Source: Spirochaetales bacterium (GTDB lineage Bacteria > Spirochaetota > Spirochaetia > SZUA-6 > DRHE01). From it: a stretch of DNA of 11,666 nt. This document shows, in pieces, positions 1 through 7,329 of the stretch. The position numbers and the translations under genes were made by a program. The stretch covers positions 1 to 11,666 of the forward strand of contig JAFGQJ010000107.1 in NCBI GenBank assembly GCA_016935715.1, written 5' to 3'. Position 1 is the stretch's first letter. Each line of letters opens with the position of its first letter. The notes beneath the pieces were generated by a model. It did not search any database. It saw nothing but the letters and a program-made list of their open reading frames with translations, and had not been told where the DNA came from.

Positions 1-41
1 CGGTCCCGAACCGAGCGCGCTAGCCACTGCGCCACAGCCCG
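1..41 (-). tRNA. tRNA-Pro(CGG), 5' part only, cut by window edge
   Basis: Read on the minus strand, the segment folds as the first half of a tRNA: a 7-base acceptor arm CGGGCTG, T8, a D arm GCGC...GCGC, and an anticodon arm CTCGG-TTCGGGA-CCG. The anticodon at positions 34-36 is CGG, which reads proline codon CCG. The C at position 1 is typical of bacterial tRNA-Pro. The 3' half, including the T arm, lies outside the window, so the call rests on the 5' half and the anticodon loop. It starts directly after the T-run of the hairpin at 42-66. Confidence 0.88.
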
Positions 42-66
42 AAAAAAAAACCCCGCCGGGGTTTTT
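42..66 (-). terminator. Terminator-like hairpin between two tRNA genes
   Basis: On the minus strand the segment is AAAAA-CCCC-GGC-GGGG followed by nine T residues, the classic shape of an intrinsic terminator (short GC stem extended by an A/T stem, then a T-run). It follows the tRNA-Asp 3' end by one base. On the plus strand it also gives a stem followed by five Ts, so it could work in both directions. It is odd that tRNA-Pro begins at the very next base, leaving no room for its own promoter after the hairpin. Confidence 0.6.
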
Positions 67-67
67 A

Positions 68-142
68 CGGGAGCGACGGGGTTTGAACCCGCGATCTCCG
101 GCTTGACAGGCCGGCGCGATAACCAAGCTTCGCTACGCCCCC
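68..142 (-). tRNA. tRNA-Asp(GTC)
   Basis: The minus strand gives a full cloverleaf of 75 nt. The acceptor is GGGGGCG paired to CGCTCCC with one G-T wobble. The D arm is GCGA...TCGC, the anticodon arm CCGGC-CTGTCAA-GCCGG with anticodon GTC, and the T arm GCGGG-TTCAAAC-CCCGT, with discriminator G as expected for Asp. CCA is not encoded and must be added by the nucleotidyltransferase. A promoter with a perfect TTGACA lies just upstream. Confidence 0.95.
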
Positions 143-154
143 TTAAGCTAGGCT

Positions 155-185
155 AATATACTACCAACGGATATACCTGTGTCAA
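155..185 (-). promoter_or_regulatory. Probable sigma70-type promoter of the tRNA genes
   Basis: The minus strand has TTGACA (185-180) and then TATATT (160-155) with a 19-bp spacer. An alternative -10, TAGTAT (163-158), gives 16 bp. The tRNA-Asp 5' end is 12-13 bases downstream of the -10, so the primary leader would be only a few bases. The -35 is a perfect consensus; the exact -10 is uncertain. Confidence 0.6.
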
Positions 186-250
186 TACCCGGCAACTGAA
201 ATTTATCCGTACCCTGCCGTTCCCCCCGGGGCGGGCTGGCAGCGCCGGAA

Positions 251-265
251 CCATCGAACCGATGG
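251..265. repeat. Small perfect inverted repeat, role unknown
   Basis: CCATCG-AAC-CGATGG is a 6-bp perfect stem with a 3-base loop, 18 bp upstream of the -35 of the plus-strand promoter at 284 and 65 bp upstream of the tRNA promoter -35. It could be an operator or a chance dyad; nothing in the sequence decides. Confidence 0.25.
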
Positions 266-283
266 CCGAAACAACGTCTCACG

Positions 284-313
284 TTGACATTTTCCGGACT
301 TCGATGATATTTT
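284..313 (+). promoter_or_regulatory. Probable promoter of the parvulin-like/DUF115 unit
   Basis: TTGACA at 284-289 is followed after 18 bp by TATTTT at 308-313, preceded by an extended -10 TG at 305-306. Transcription would start near 320, giving a leader of about 20 bases with the Shine-Dalgarno AAAGGA at 330-335, six bases before the ATG at 342. Confidence 0.6.
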
Positions 314-341
314 CTAGCCTGCTTGAACGAAAGGAAACAAC

Positions 342-1874
342 ATGCCGTCAAGAACGATGCGGAGAGCGACCCGCAAACACAAACAGAGAGATGAAAACGC
401 CGTTCAAAAAAAGCGGCAGATGCATCCCTTTCTCTACGCCTTCAGCGTCGTGCTGCTGATCGTAATCGCAGTAACCTTCATCGGGGGGCCGGCGATATCC
501 GGCTCGGTGGGCGGTGGCCGCATCGTATTCGGCTACTACAAAGACACCCCGATCGAGTTTTTCCCCGACAACTATTTTTCCCAACGCAAAGACCTCATCG
601 CCGACCAGCTGCGCCAAACCGGCGAGGAGGAGGATCTGGCCGCCCAGGCCTATCAGGTCTGGCGTACCGCTTTCGATCAGACAGTGCTGCACACCGCTAT
701 CCTGACCGAAGCGCAGAGCAGCGGTTTGTGGATCTCCGAGGACCGGGTGAACGATACCCTGATCAAACAGGGGCCGTACACGATCGACGGCACCTTCAGC
801 GAGGAGCGGTACAATGCCACCCCCAGCGTTCAGAGATTGGCCTACAAGAAGCTCTACAGGGAACAGCTCATCCATGAACAGGTACTGGAAGACATCTTCC
901 AGGGGCTGCGGGAAAGCCCGATGGAACAGCAGTTCGTGGGTCAGATGGTGCGGGAGCAGCGGCGATTCAGCCTGGTCACCTTCCCCTTCGGCAACTATCC
1001 GGAGCAGCAGGTTCAAAGCTACGCGGAGGAGAACCAGGAACGCTTCCGGAGGATCAAGCTGAGCCGCATCCTGATCAAATCCAGCGAGCGGGAGGCAAAG
1101 GAGATCCGCAACAAGCTCGTCGACCGCACCGGCAGCTTCGAAGAGCTGGCACGGGCCCATTCAGCCGATGTCTACGCGGAGAAGGGCGGCGACATGGGAT
1201 GGCGCTACTTCTACGACCTGGAAGCTGACTTCGAAGACAGCGACGCGGTGGAAACGATCTTCCAGCTGGAGGAGACGGAGATCTCACCGGTTCTGGAGAG
1301 CCGCTTCGGCTGGGTGATCTTCCGCTGCGACACACCCGCGCTGGAACCCGATTTCGATGTCCAGGAGACCCGCCAGGTCGTCAGAGACTACATCATGAGG
1401 TACGAGAAGGGCCTGGTGGAGGATTATACCCTCGAGATAGCGGATAGCTTCCGCGAGCGGGTGGAGGATGTAGGCTTTCTCGGCGCCACCCTGGAAGAGG
1501 ATTACACGACCGGATTGACCGATTACTTCCCCCTCAACTACCAGTCCTTCTATTTCCTCTCACCGGTTCGCTCTCCTCTGGAGCAGATCAACCTGTCCTC
1601 CGCCGCCTACAGTGAGGAGTTTTTCCTCCAGGCCTTCTCCCTGGCTCCGGGAGAGGTTTCTTCACCGATCGTGCTGGACGACCAGGTAGTGGTTCTGCGC
1701 CTGGACGACGTGAGGGAGGCTCCCGAGCGGGAGCTGGATCTGCTGGACGAGTTCGCCGCCTACTACGCACAGCAGTCGATGGAGCAGGATCTCCAGAACG
1801 TGCTGCTGGATCCGGATTACATCCAGGACGACTTCGACGCCACCTTCTACGAGTACGTGTTCCCGAGGCAATGA
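342..1874 (+). CDS. Membrane-anchored SurA/PpiD-like parvulin-domain chaperone
   Basis: The protein is 510 aa. A basic, cytoplasmic N-terminus (residues 1-28, rich in Arg/Lys) leads into one membrane span (about 30-50) with no obvious signal-peptidase site. This gives an N-in, periplasm-out layout as in PpiD. Residues about 80-195 resemble the SurA N-terminal chaperone region. Residues about 238-330 are a parvulin (PPIC) domain with the hallmark ...ELARAHSAD...GGDMGW. A second, weaker parvulin-like segment (about 425-460) has the phrase FSLAPGEVSSPIV. The two histidines usual in active parvulins are absent: the first strand reads SRILIK (Arg242) and the last reads GWVIF (Val325). It is therefore inferred to be mainly a chaperone for newly exported proteins. 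The ATG is backed by AAAGGA six bases upstream. It is the first gene of a two-gene unit and its stop overlaps the next ATG. Family call sure, substrates unknown. Confidence 0.87.
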   Translation: MPSRTMRRATRKHKQRDENAVQKKRQMHPFLYAFSVVLLIVIAVTFIGGPAISGSVGGGRIVFGYYKDTPIEFFPDNYFSQRKDLIADQLRQTGEEEDLAAQAYQVWRTAFDQTVLHTAILTEAQSSGLWISEDRVNDTLIKQGPYTIDGTFSEERYNATPSVQRLAYKKLYREQLIHEQVLEDIFQGLRESPMEQQFVGQMVREQRRFSLVTFPFGNYPEQQVQSYAEENQERFRRIKLSRILIKSSEREAKEIRNKLVDRTGSFEELARAHSADVYAEKGGDMGWRYFYDLEADFEDSDAVETIFQLEETEISPVLESRFGWVIFRCDTPALEPDFDVQETRQVVRDYIMRYEKGLVEDYTLEIADSFRERVEDVGFLGATLEEDYTTGLTDYFPLNYQSFYFLSPVRSPLEQINLSSAAYSEEFFLQAFSLAPGEVSSPIVLDDQVVVLRLDDVREAPERELDLLDEFAAYYAQQSMEQDLQNVLLDPDYIQDDFDATFYEYVFPRQ

Positions 1875-3544
1875 CCGAAACCGAGCCCCGGCTGGTCGAT
1901 ACCGGCCGGGGCTTCACCGTTACCTATAGAGGCAAATCCCTCTACTCCCCCGCCGATCCGCGGGCGGCCGCCGTCCGCAGGGCCGAGAGCCTGGCCGCCA
2001 CACTGGAGCCCAAAACCCTCCTGTTCGTGCCCTCCCTGGGACTCGGCTATGGTCTGCCCGAGCTGCTCGACAGGCTGCCCGAATCCTGCCACATCCTCTG
2101 CATCGAGGCGGATGAGCGCCTGTTCAAATTGGCCGTAACCCAGGGCCCTCCGCTGCCGCGGAGCTCCGGGCTCACGATCATCCGCGCGGATCGGCCCGAA
2201 CAGGCGGCCGCCATGGTCCAAGAGCTCGGTCCCTGGAGATTCCGCAGGGTCGTGACGGTCCACCTCTGCGCGGGATACCAATGGCGGCGCAGGGCCTACC
2301 TGGAGCTGCAGCAGGCGATCGAAACGGAGATCCGCCTGTACTGGCAGAACAAGCTGACCCTGATGGCCATGAGCCGGCTGTGGCTGAAAAATCTCATCAC
2401 GAACCTCCGCCACCTGCCCGGTCGGGGGGACATCCTCGAGCTGGCCACCAACCGCCCGGTGCTGGTCTGCGGCGCGGGTCCCTCGCTGGAGGGAAGCCTC
2501 CGGTGGATCCGGAGGGTGCGGGAACGGGTCGTTCTCATGGCCGTGGACACGGCGCTGCCGGTGCTGGCGGCGGAGGATCTGCCTCCCGACTGGGTGTTCA
2601 CTTTGGACGCCCAGCTGTACACATTGGCCGATTTTCTCCCCTACCGTGATCCGCGGACGAAGATCCTCTGCGATCTGACCTCAAACCCGCGTTGCCTGCG
2701 GCTCTTTCCCGAGCTGTACTTTTTCTCCACCCGCTTCCACCCGCTGCGCCTGTTCGACAGGCTGGAAGCCGCCTCGGTTCTCCCCTTCCCACTGCCCCCC
2801 CGGGGCTCGGTGGGCGTATCCGCCGTGGAAGCGGCACTGGCCCTCACCACGGGTCCCGTGCTGTTCACCGGGCTGGATTTCAGCTATCCGTACGGCCGGA
2901 CCCACGCCCGCGGAGCGCCCCTGCAGACATTGATGCTGCTCGGCTGCAGCCGTCTTCGACCATGCGGCATGGGCGGCTTCGAGATCCTGCTGGCCCGGCC
3001 GCGGCTGCGGCTGCGGGGCAAGAGCGGCGCCACCGTGCTCACCGACCTGGTTCTGGAGTCCTACGCCCGCCAGCTTGTGGAGATCAATAGGGGCTGCGGG
3101 CGGAGCTTCGATCTGGGATCCGAAGGGCTGCCCGTAGGCGCACGGCAAATCCGCAGCCTTGCCGGGCTGATCGACCTGTGCAGCGGGGAGGGCCTGGGGG
3201 AGAGTGCAGGCGCGGCATCCGCCGTGAAAGCCCGGGACGGCTCCGCGGACAGGTGGCGACACAGACCGACCGCCGTCGAGGTGGATTGCTTCTGCGCCCT
3301 GGAGCAGCAGCTTCTGGAGGAAGTGGCCCGCGGCATCGAGGAGTCCGGTTCGGCTGCGCCGGAGCTGCTCGAAGCGGTGGCGTACCTGCGCCTGCCCCTG
3401 TCGCAGACCGGTCCCGGCACCCGTATCGATCGGGCGCAGATGGCGCAGATCGGCAGGCAGGCCCGCGAGCTCATGGTTCGGCTGCAGCACACCCGGGAAG
3501 CAGTGATGAGATCGATGCCCGGCGACCGCCGGCCGGTCAGATAA
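1871..3544 (+). CDS. DUF115 / Maf-like (motility-associated factor) family protein
   Basis: The protein is 557 aa with no signal peptide or membrane span. Residues 47-90 form a Rossmann-like start (LLFVPSLGLGYG...ILCIEADE). The central DUF115 region (MAF_flag10, about 170-350) has VLVCGAGPSLEG (197-208), an acidic AVDTA site (Asp226) and a conserved GLDFSYPYGRTHARG (334-348). The C-terminus has no motif I recognise. Family members include Maf proteins, linked to flagellin modification with nonulosonic sugars, and the archaeal 6-hydroxymethylpterin diphosphokinase MptE, so the reaction here is open. Flagellin modification is an inference from motile relatives, since no flagellar or sugar gene lies in the window. 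The ATG sits in the ATGA that ends the upstream gene; a GAGG only two bases before it is too close to be a good site, so translation is probably coupled. The 3' end overlaps the convergent protease gene by 8 bp. Confidence 0.75.
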   Translation: MTETEPRLVDTGRGFTVTYRGKSLYSPADPRAAAVRRAESLAATLEPKTLLFVPSLGLGYGLPELLDRLPESCHILCIEADERLFKLAVTQGPPLPRSSGLTIIRADRPEQAAAMVQELGPWRFRRVVTVHLCAGYQWRRRAYLELQQAIETEIRLYWQNKLTLMAMSRLWLKNLITNLRHLPGRGDILELATNRPVLVCGAGPSLEGSLRWIRRVRERVVLMAVDTALPVLAAEDLPPDWVFTLDAQLYTLADFLPYRDPRTKILCDLTSNPRCLRLFPELYFFSTRFHPLRLFDRLEAASVLPFPLPPRGSVGVSAVEAALALTTGPVLFTGLDFSYPYGRTHARGAPLQTLMLLGCSRLRPCGMGGFEILLARPRLRLRGKSGATVLTDLVLESYARQLVEINRGCGRSFDLGSEGLPVGARQIRSLAGLIDLCSGEGLGESAGAASAVKARDGSADRWRHRPTAVEVDCFCALEQQLLEEVARGIEESGSAAPELLEAVAYLRLPLSQTGPGTRIDRAQMAQIGRQARELMVRLQHTREAVMRSMPGDRRPVR

Positions 3545-5321
3545 AGATATCGGTCTCCAGATAGGCGGCCAGCTGCACGGCGCTTTCCAGAAACCCGGAT
3601 TTCCTCTTTTTCACGTAGATGCGCAGGAGGGCGTAGCGGTTATCCGTATCCACCTCCCACCCCTGGATGCTCAGGGGGTCGTCCCTGGAAAGACCGGTCT
3701 CGTCGGCGATGGAACCGGGAAGCACGCGGCGCACCGCATAGTCGGCCCGCCAGAGGAAGCTGCCGGTGCGTTCGATCTTCATCCCGAACAGGGGCAGCAG
3801 AACGTTGTCCCGCAGGTCTTTTCCCAGGCTCTCCTCGATCGGGCTGTAGGGCCTCTCGGCGAGACTGAAGGCTCCCTGCAGGGACCGTCCTTCCCGTTTC
3901 CAGTTCAGGGTGACGAGCACCGGATGGTCCAGGTCGAGCAGCGCGGACTGGATATCCCCGATCTTCGTGTAGCTCTTTCCGTTCAGGGCTTCGATGATGT
4001 CCCCTTCTCTCAATCCCGCCCTGTCGGCCGGAGATCCCGGCACCGTGTAGATGACCTCCAACCCACCGTCCCCCTGCTGGATGGCTGCCCCCAGCCATGG
4101 GTGGCGGGCTTCTTTCCCGGCGTACAGGCGGGGGAGCACCTTCTCCACCCAATCGAAGGGGATGGCGAAGTTCACTCCCTCGAACTGCTCGATGCCGGCG
4201 AAGACGATCCCCACGAGCCTGCCGTTTTCATCCAGCAGGGGTCCGCCGCTGTTCCCGTAGTTGATCGGCACGTCGACCTGGATCGCATCGCCCATCTGCA
4301 GGAAACGCCTTCCGGTGGCGGAGACGATGCCCGAGGTGACCGTGTTCTCCAGTCCCGCCGGGGAACCGATGGCGATGATCCTTCCGCCGACCGTCAGATC
4401 GGCGCTGCCCCCGTAGGAGAAGCTGAACTCGGGGGTGACCTCCGCCTTGACCAGAGCCAGATCGAAGATCCGATCGTATCCGATCACCCGAGCCGGGATT
4501 TTCTCCTCCACCCTGTCGGAGAGCCGGATGTACAGCCTGGAGTATCCTTCGTATTCCGGATCCACTTCACTGGCCACCACGTGGTAATTGGTGAGCAGGT
4601 AGCCCCGTTCGTCGATGAAAAAACCGCTGCCGATGACCCGATCTGGAAAGCCCATGCCGCCTTCGAGCTTGATCCCCCGATTCACCCAGATGGTCACCGT
4701 CCCCTTCACCATCTGGTCGACCGAAGGTACACCTACCTCGGGGGTTTTTACCTCGTCGGGAAGCTCGATGCCCCGCTGTTCGGCTTCCCGCAGGGCCAAG
4801 CCGTAGACCGTGGCGTTGCCCAGCTCCCGGGAGAGGGTGAGGAGCAGCCTGAGCAGCTGCTCCTCCTGCCCGCCGAGTGCCAGGGCGCGTTGAGCGTAGT
4901 AGAAGGCCAGAGGCTTGTCTCCGGTATTGTAGCTCGATTCGGCCATGCGCAGCAGCAAGGCGGGCACGGACCACTGCGGCGCCAGATCCGCCTTGCCTAT
5001 GCCCGCCAGGGATTGGTAGATCGGCAGGGCCTGCGCGTACTGCCGCTCCTCTATGCGGCGCGCGAAGGAATCCGCCAGCTCCTGCACGACCCTCCGGGAC
5101 AGCTGCTCGAGCTCCTCGTCGGGTATGGCGTCATCGGGGCTGCGCATCAGGAAGGAGATATCCTGATACGCCTCGGCAAGCCGATCGTCCTCGAGCTTCT
5201 CCAGAACGGATTCCAGACGAACCGAGTCCAGATCCCCGACATCCCGCGGGGCAATACCGCCCCGCGTGGTGGAGCAGGCCAGAACAACCATGCTCACCAG
5301 CAGGATCCCGATGCGCTTCAT
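3537..5321 (-). CDS. S1C (DegP/HtrA-like) serine protease lipoprotein with PDZ domain
   Basis: The protein is 594 aa from the chosen ATG at 5321. The N-terminus is a lipoprotein signal: MKRIG, a hydrophobic run, and lipobox VLAC with Cys16 followed by Ser. Residues about 30-190 are helical and repeat-like (possibly TPR-type). Residues about 205-400 are a trypsin-fold protease with the full triad His247 (TNYHVV), Asp287 (IFDLAL) and Ser358 (YGNSGGPL). A PDZ domain follows (about 405-485: GSPADRAGLREGDIIEALNG), then a second PDZ-like segment (about 510-585: LPGSIADETG). It should degrade or hold misfolded proteins in the periplasm, tethered to a membrane. The open frame extends upstream to 5513, but that stretch overlaps ftsH and lacks a signal. 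The upstream site is weak (GGA about nine bases before the ATG). It is last in the minus-strand unit, 136 bp after ftsH. Confidence 0.9.
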   Translation of the reverse strand: MKRIGILLVSMVVLACSTTRGGIAPRDVGDLDSVRLESVLEKLEDDRLAEAYQDISFLMRSPDDAIPDEELEQLSRRVVQELADSFARRIEERQYAQALPIYQSLAGIGKADLAPQWSVPALLLRMAESSYNTGDKPLAFYYAQRALALGGQEEQLLRLLLTLSRELGNATVYGLALREAEQRGIELPDEVKTPEVGVPSVDQMVKGTVTIWVNRGIKLEGGMGFPDRVIGSGFFIDERGYLLTNYHVVASEVDPEYEGYSRLYIRLSDRVEEKIPARVIGYDRIFDLALVKAEVTPEFSFSYGGSADLTVGGRIIAIGSPAGLENTVTSGIVSATGRRFLQMGDAIQVDVPINYGNSGGPLLDENGRLVGIVFAGIEQFEGVNFAIPFDWVEKVLPRLYAGKEARHPWLGAAIQQGDGGLEVIYTVPGSPADRAGLREGDIIEALNGKSYTKIGDIQSALLDLDHPVLVTLNWKREGRSLQGAFSLAERPYSPIEESLGKDLRDNVLLPLFGMKIERTGSFLWRADYAVRRVLPGSIADETGLSRDDPLSIQGWEVDTDNRYALLRIYVKKRKSGFLESAVQLAAYLETDIFI

Positions 5322-5457
5322 CCCGATTCCGCGGCGCTGCTCGTGGCGCCGCTGCCGCCCGGGCACCCCGCCGGGGGGATGAACGGCTTGCGGGGCACGC
5401 GCTGGTGAGCGATGGGGAGTGGCAGGGATAGCAACGTCAGCCTGGACCGCCAAGATT
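5322..5457. other. Gap between ftsH and the S1C protease gene
   Basis: This 136-bp gap holds no RNA gene or ORF I can support. A GC dyad (CCCCGCCGGGG) near 5366 lacks a T-run on either strand. A poor promoter-like pair (minus strand TTGGCG at 5453-5448, TATCCC at 5430-5425, 17-bp spacer) is not convincing. The protease gene may simply be read from the ftsH transcript. Confidence 0.4.
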
Positions 5458-7329
5458 TTACTCTTCCATCTTCTCCCTGGCCGGAAACCCCAACAGCTCC
5501 CGTATCTGGGCATCGTCCAGGGTTTCCTTTTCGACCAGTGTAGTGGCCAGCAGCTCCAGGTGGTCCTTGTTCTCTGTCAGCAGTTCCTTCGCCTTGTTCA
5601 AAGCGGATTCCACGATGAGGCGAATCTCCTTGTCGATCTGCTTGGCGGTTTCATCCGAGTAGTCCCGGTGGCGGGCGATCTCCTTACCCAGGAAGATCGG
5701 TTCCTCTTTCTGCCCGAAGGCGATGGGGCCCAGGCTTTTCGACATCCCCCACTCGCACACCATTCTCCTGGCAATCTCCGTGGCCTGGTCGATGTCATTC
5801 TGTGCGCCCGTCGTGTTTTCCTGGAAGATGATCTCCTCGGCGGCGTAGCCCCCCATGTTGATCGTGATGCGATCCTGCAGCCAGCCTTCGCTGCGGGAGT
5901 AGGCGTCGGATTCCGGCAGGGAGAAGGCCACTCCCAGCGCCTGCCCGTGGGGCACGATGGTGACCTTGTGCAGGGGGTCCGCGTTTTTCAGATAGTAGTG
6001 CAGCAGTGCGTGTCCGGCCTCGTGATAGGCGGTCATGCGCCGTACTTTCGGGGGAATGACCTTGGATTTTCTGGCGACACCCATCATGGTCTTGTCCCGG
6101 GCATCCTCGAAATCCTCCATGTTCACCTTCTGCTTGTTGCGCCGGGCGCCGTACAGAGCCGCCTCATTCACCAGATTGGCGAGATCCGCACCGGAGGATC
6201 CCGGCGTGGCCCTGGCAACCCTGTTGAGGTCCACGTCCTCGTCCATCGGGATATGGCGGCAGTGGATCCGCAGTATCTTCTCCCGTTCCTTCGTGTCCGG
6301 CATGTCGATCACCACCTGCCTGTCGAAACGGCCGGGTCTCAGCAGCGCGGGATCCAGCACGTCGGGGCGGTTGGTCGCCGCCACGATGATCACCCCGTCC
6401 TTGGTGTCGAAACCGTCCATCTCCACCAGCATCTGGTTCAGGGTCTGCTCCCGTTCGTCATGGCCGCCGCCGTAGCCCGCCCCGCGGACCCGACCCACCG
6501 CATCGAGCTCATCGATGAACAGGATGCACGGGGCATGCTTGCGGCCCTGTTCGAACAGGTCACGTACGCGGCTTGCACCCACGCCGACGAACATCTCCAC
6601 GAAATCCGAGCCGGACATGTGGAAAAAGGACACGTCCGCTTCCCCGGCAATGGCCTTGGCCATCAGCGTCTTGCCGGTTCCCGGCATCCCGACCAGGAGC
6701 ACCCCTTTGGGGATCTTCGCCCCGAGCTTGGAGAACTTCTGGGGACTCTTCAGAAACTCCACGACCTCCTGAAGCTCGTACTTGGCCTCCTCCTGGCCGG
6801 CGACGTCGTTGAAGGTGATCTTTTTCCCGGTGTCCAGGTACTGCTTGGCCCGGCTCTTGCCGAAATTGAAGGCCCGGTTGCCGCTGCCCTGGACCTGGCG
6901 AAACATGAACCAGATGAACACGATCATGAGAATCCAGGGCAGGAAGTCTATCAGGATCCGGAAGGGGGACACGGTCTTGGGTCCGCCGGTCACCCGGATG
7001 TTCTTCTCCAGCAATCTGTCCATTAGGGTGGCGTCGGGATAGGGGATCGTGGTCCGGAACATATTCAACTGCCCGGACTGGTTCTGCAGCGTACCTTGAA
7101 TCTCGGTGTTGTCCACGATCTTGACCGACTCGATGAGCCCCTGATCCACGTAATTGAGAAATGCCGAGTAGGGAATCTCCTGGCTCGTTCCGCGGTCGCT
7201 GTACGCGAAAAAAAGGATGAAGATGACAACCAGCACCAGCAGGGATATCAGGGCGATCCTGTTGTTGAATTGCAATCGGGGCGGGCCGCCCTCCGGCCCC
7301 CCCTTGTCTTTTCTATTGTCGCCGTTCAC
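5458..7329 (-). CDS. ftsH: ATP-dependent membrane zinc protease FtsH
   Basis: The protein is 623 aa, usual for the family. Two membrane spans (about 24-42 and 123-143) flank a small periplasmic domain. The AAA+ domain has Walker A GMPGTGKT (214-221, with Met where most FtsH have Pro), pore motif MFVGVG (246-251), Walker B ILFIDELDAV (269-278) and the second region of homology ATNRPD...RPGRFDR (318-337). The protease domain has the zinc site HEAGH (436-440) and third ligand Asp512 in TGAQNDID. As a hexamer in the inner membrane it degrades misfolded membrane proteins and short-lived regulators. The start is GTG, backed by GGAGGT four bases upstream, and it shares GTGA with the end of tilS, so translation is coupled. 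The gene order pth-tilS-ftsH is the one recalled from Borrelia. Confidence 0.98.
   Translation of the reverse strand: MNGDNRKDKGGPEGGPPRLQFNNRIALISLLVLVVIFILFFAYSDRGTSQEIPYSAFLNYVDQGLIESVKIVDNTEIQGTLQNQSGQLNMFRTTIPYPDATLMDRLLEKNIRVTGGPKTVSPFRILIDFLPWILMIVFIWFMFRQVQGSGNRAFNFGKSRAKQYLDTGKKITFNDVAGQEEAKYELQEVVEFLKSPQKFSKLGAKIPKGVLLVGMPGTGKTLMAKAIAGEADVSFFHMSGSDFVEMFVGVGASRVRDLFEQGRKHAPCILFIDELDAVGRVRGAGYGGGHDEREQTLNQMLVEMDGFDTKDGVIIVAATNRPDVLDPALLRPGRFDRQVVIDMPDTKEREKILRIHCRHIPMDEDVDLNRVARATPGSSGADLANLVNEAALYGARRNKQKVNMEDFEDARDKTMMGVARKSKVIPPKVRRMTAYHEAGHALLHYYLKNADPLHKVTIVPHGQALGVAFSLPESDAYSRSEGWLQDRITINMGGYAAEEIIFQENTTGAQNDIDQATEIARRMVCEWGMSKSLGPIAFGQKEEPIFLGKEIARHRDYSDETAKQIDKEIRLIVESALNKAKELLTENKDHLELLATTLVEKETLDDAQIRELLGFPAREKMEE

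Noticed and set aside
214..1671. Search for CRISPR, insertion-sequence ends, toxin-antitoxin or phage genes, here and in the rest of the window
   Set aside because: I saw no regularly spaced repeats, transposase motifs, terminal inverted repeats or small gene pairs; all space is taken by housekeeping and envelope genes with short control regions.
2681..3490. 269-codon minus-strand frame opposite the DUF115 gene
   Set aside because: It is antisense to the conserved GLDFSYPYGRTHARG region and has no ribosome site or motif of its own.
3924..5408. 494-codon open frame on the plus strand
   Set aside because: It lies wholly antisense to the S1C protease, whose triad, lipobox and PDZ are clear. 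GC-rich third positions leave the opposite frame open; the translation shows no family features.
5425..5453. Promoter-like TTGGCG / TATCCC before the S1C protease
   Set aside because: It has only 4 of 6 and 3 of 6 matches and no supporting extended -10 element; too weak to call.
5322..5513. Upstream extension of the S1C protease to 5513
   Set aside because: The extra 64 residues overlap the end of ftsH, are low-complexity and would bury the lipoprotein signal in the middle of the chain.
5419..7026. 535-codon open frame on the plus strand
   Set aside because: It is antisense to ftsH and composed of shadow-like His/Gly/Val/Leu-rich sequence with no motif.
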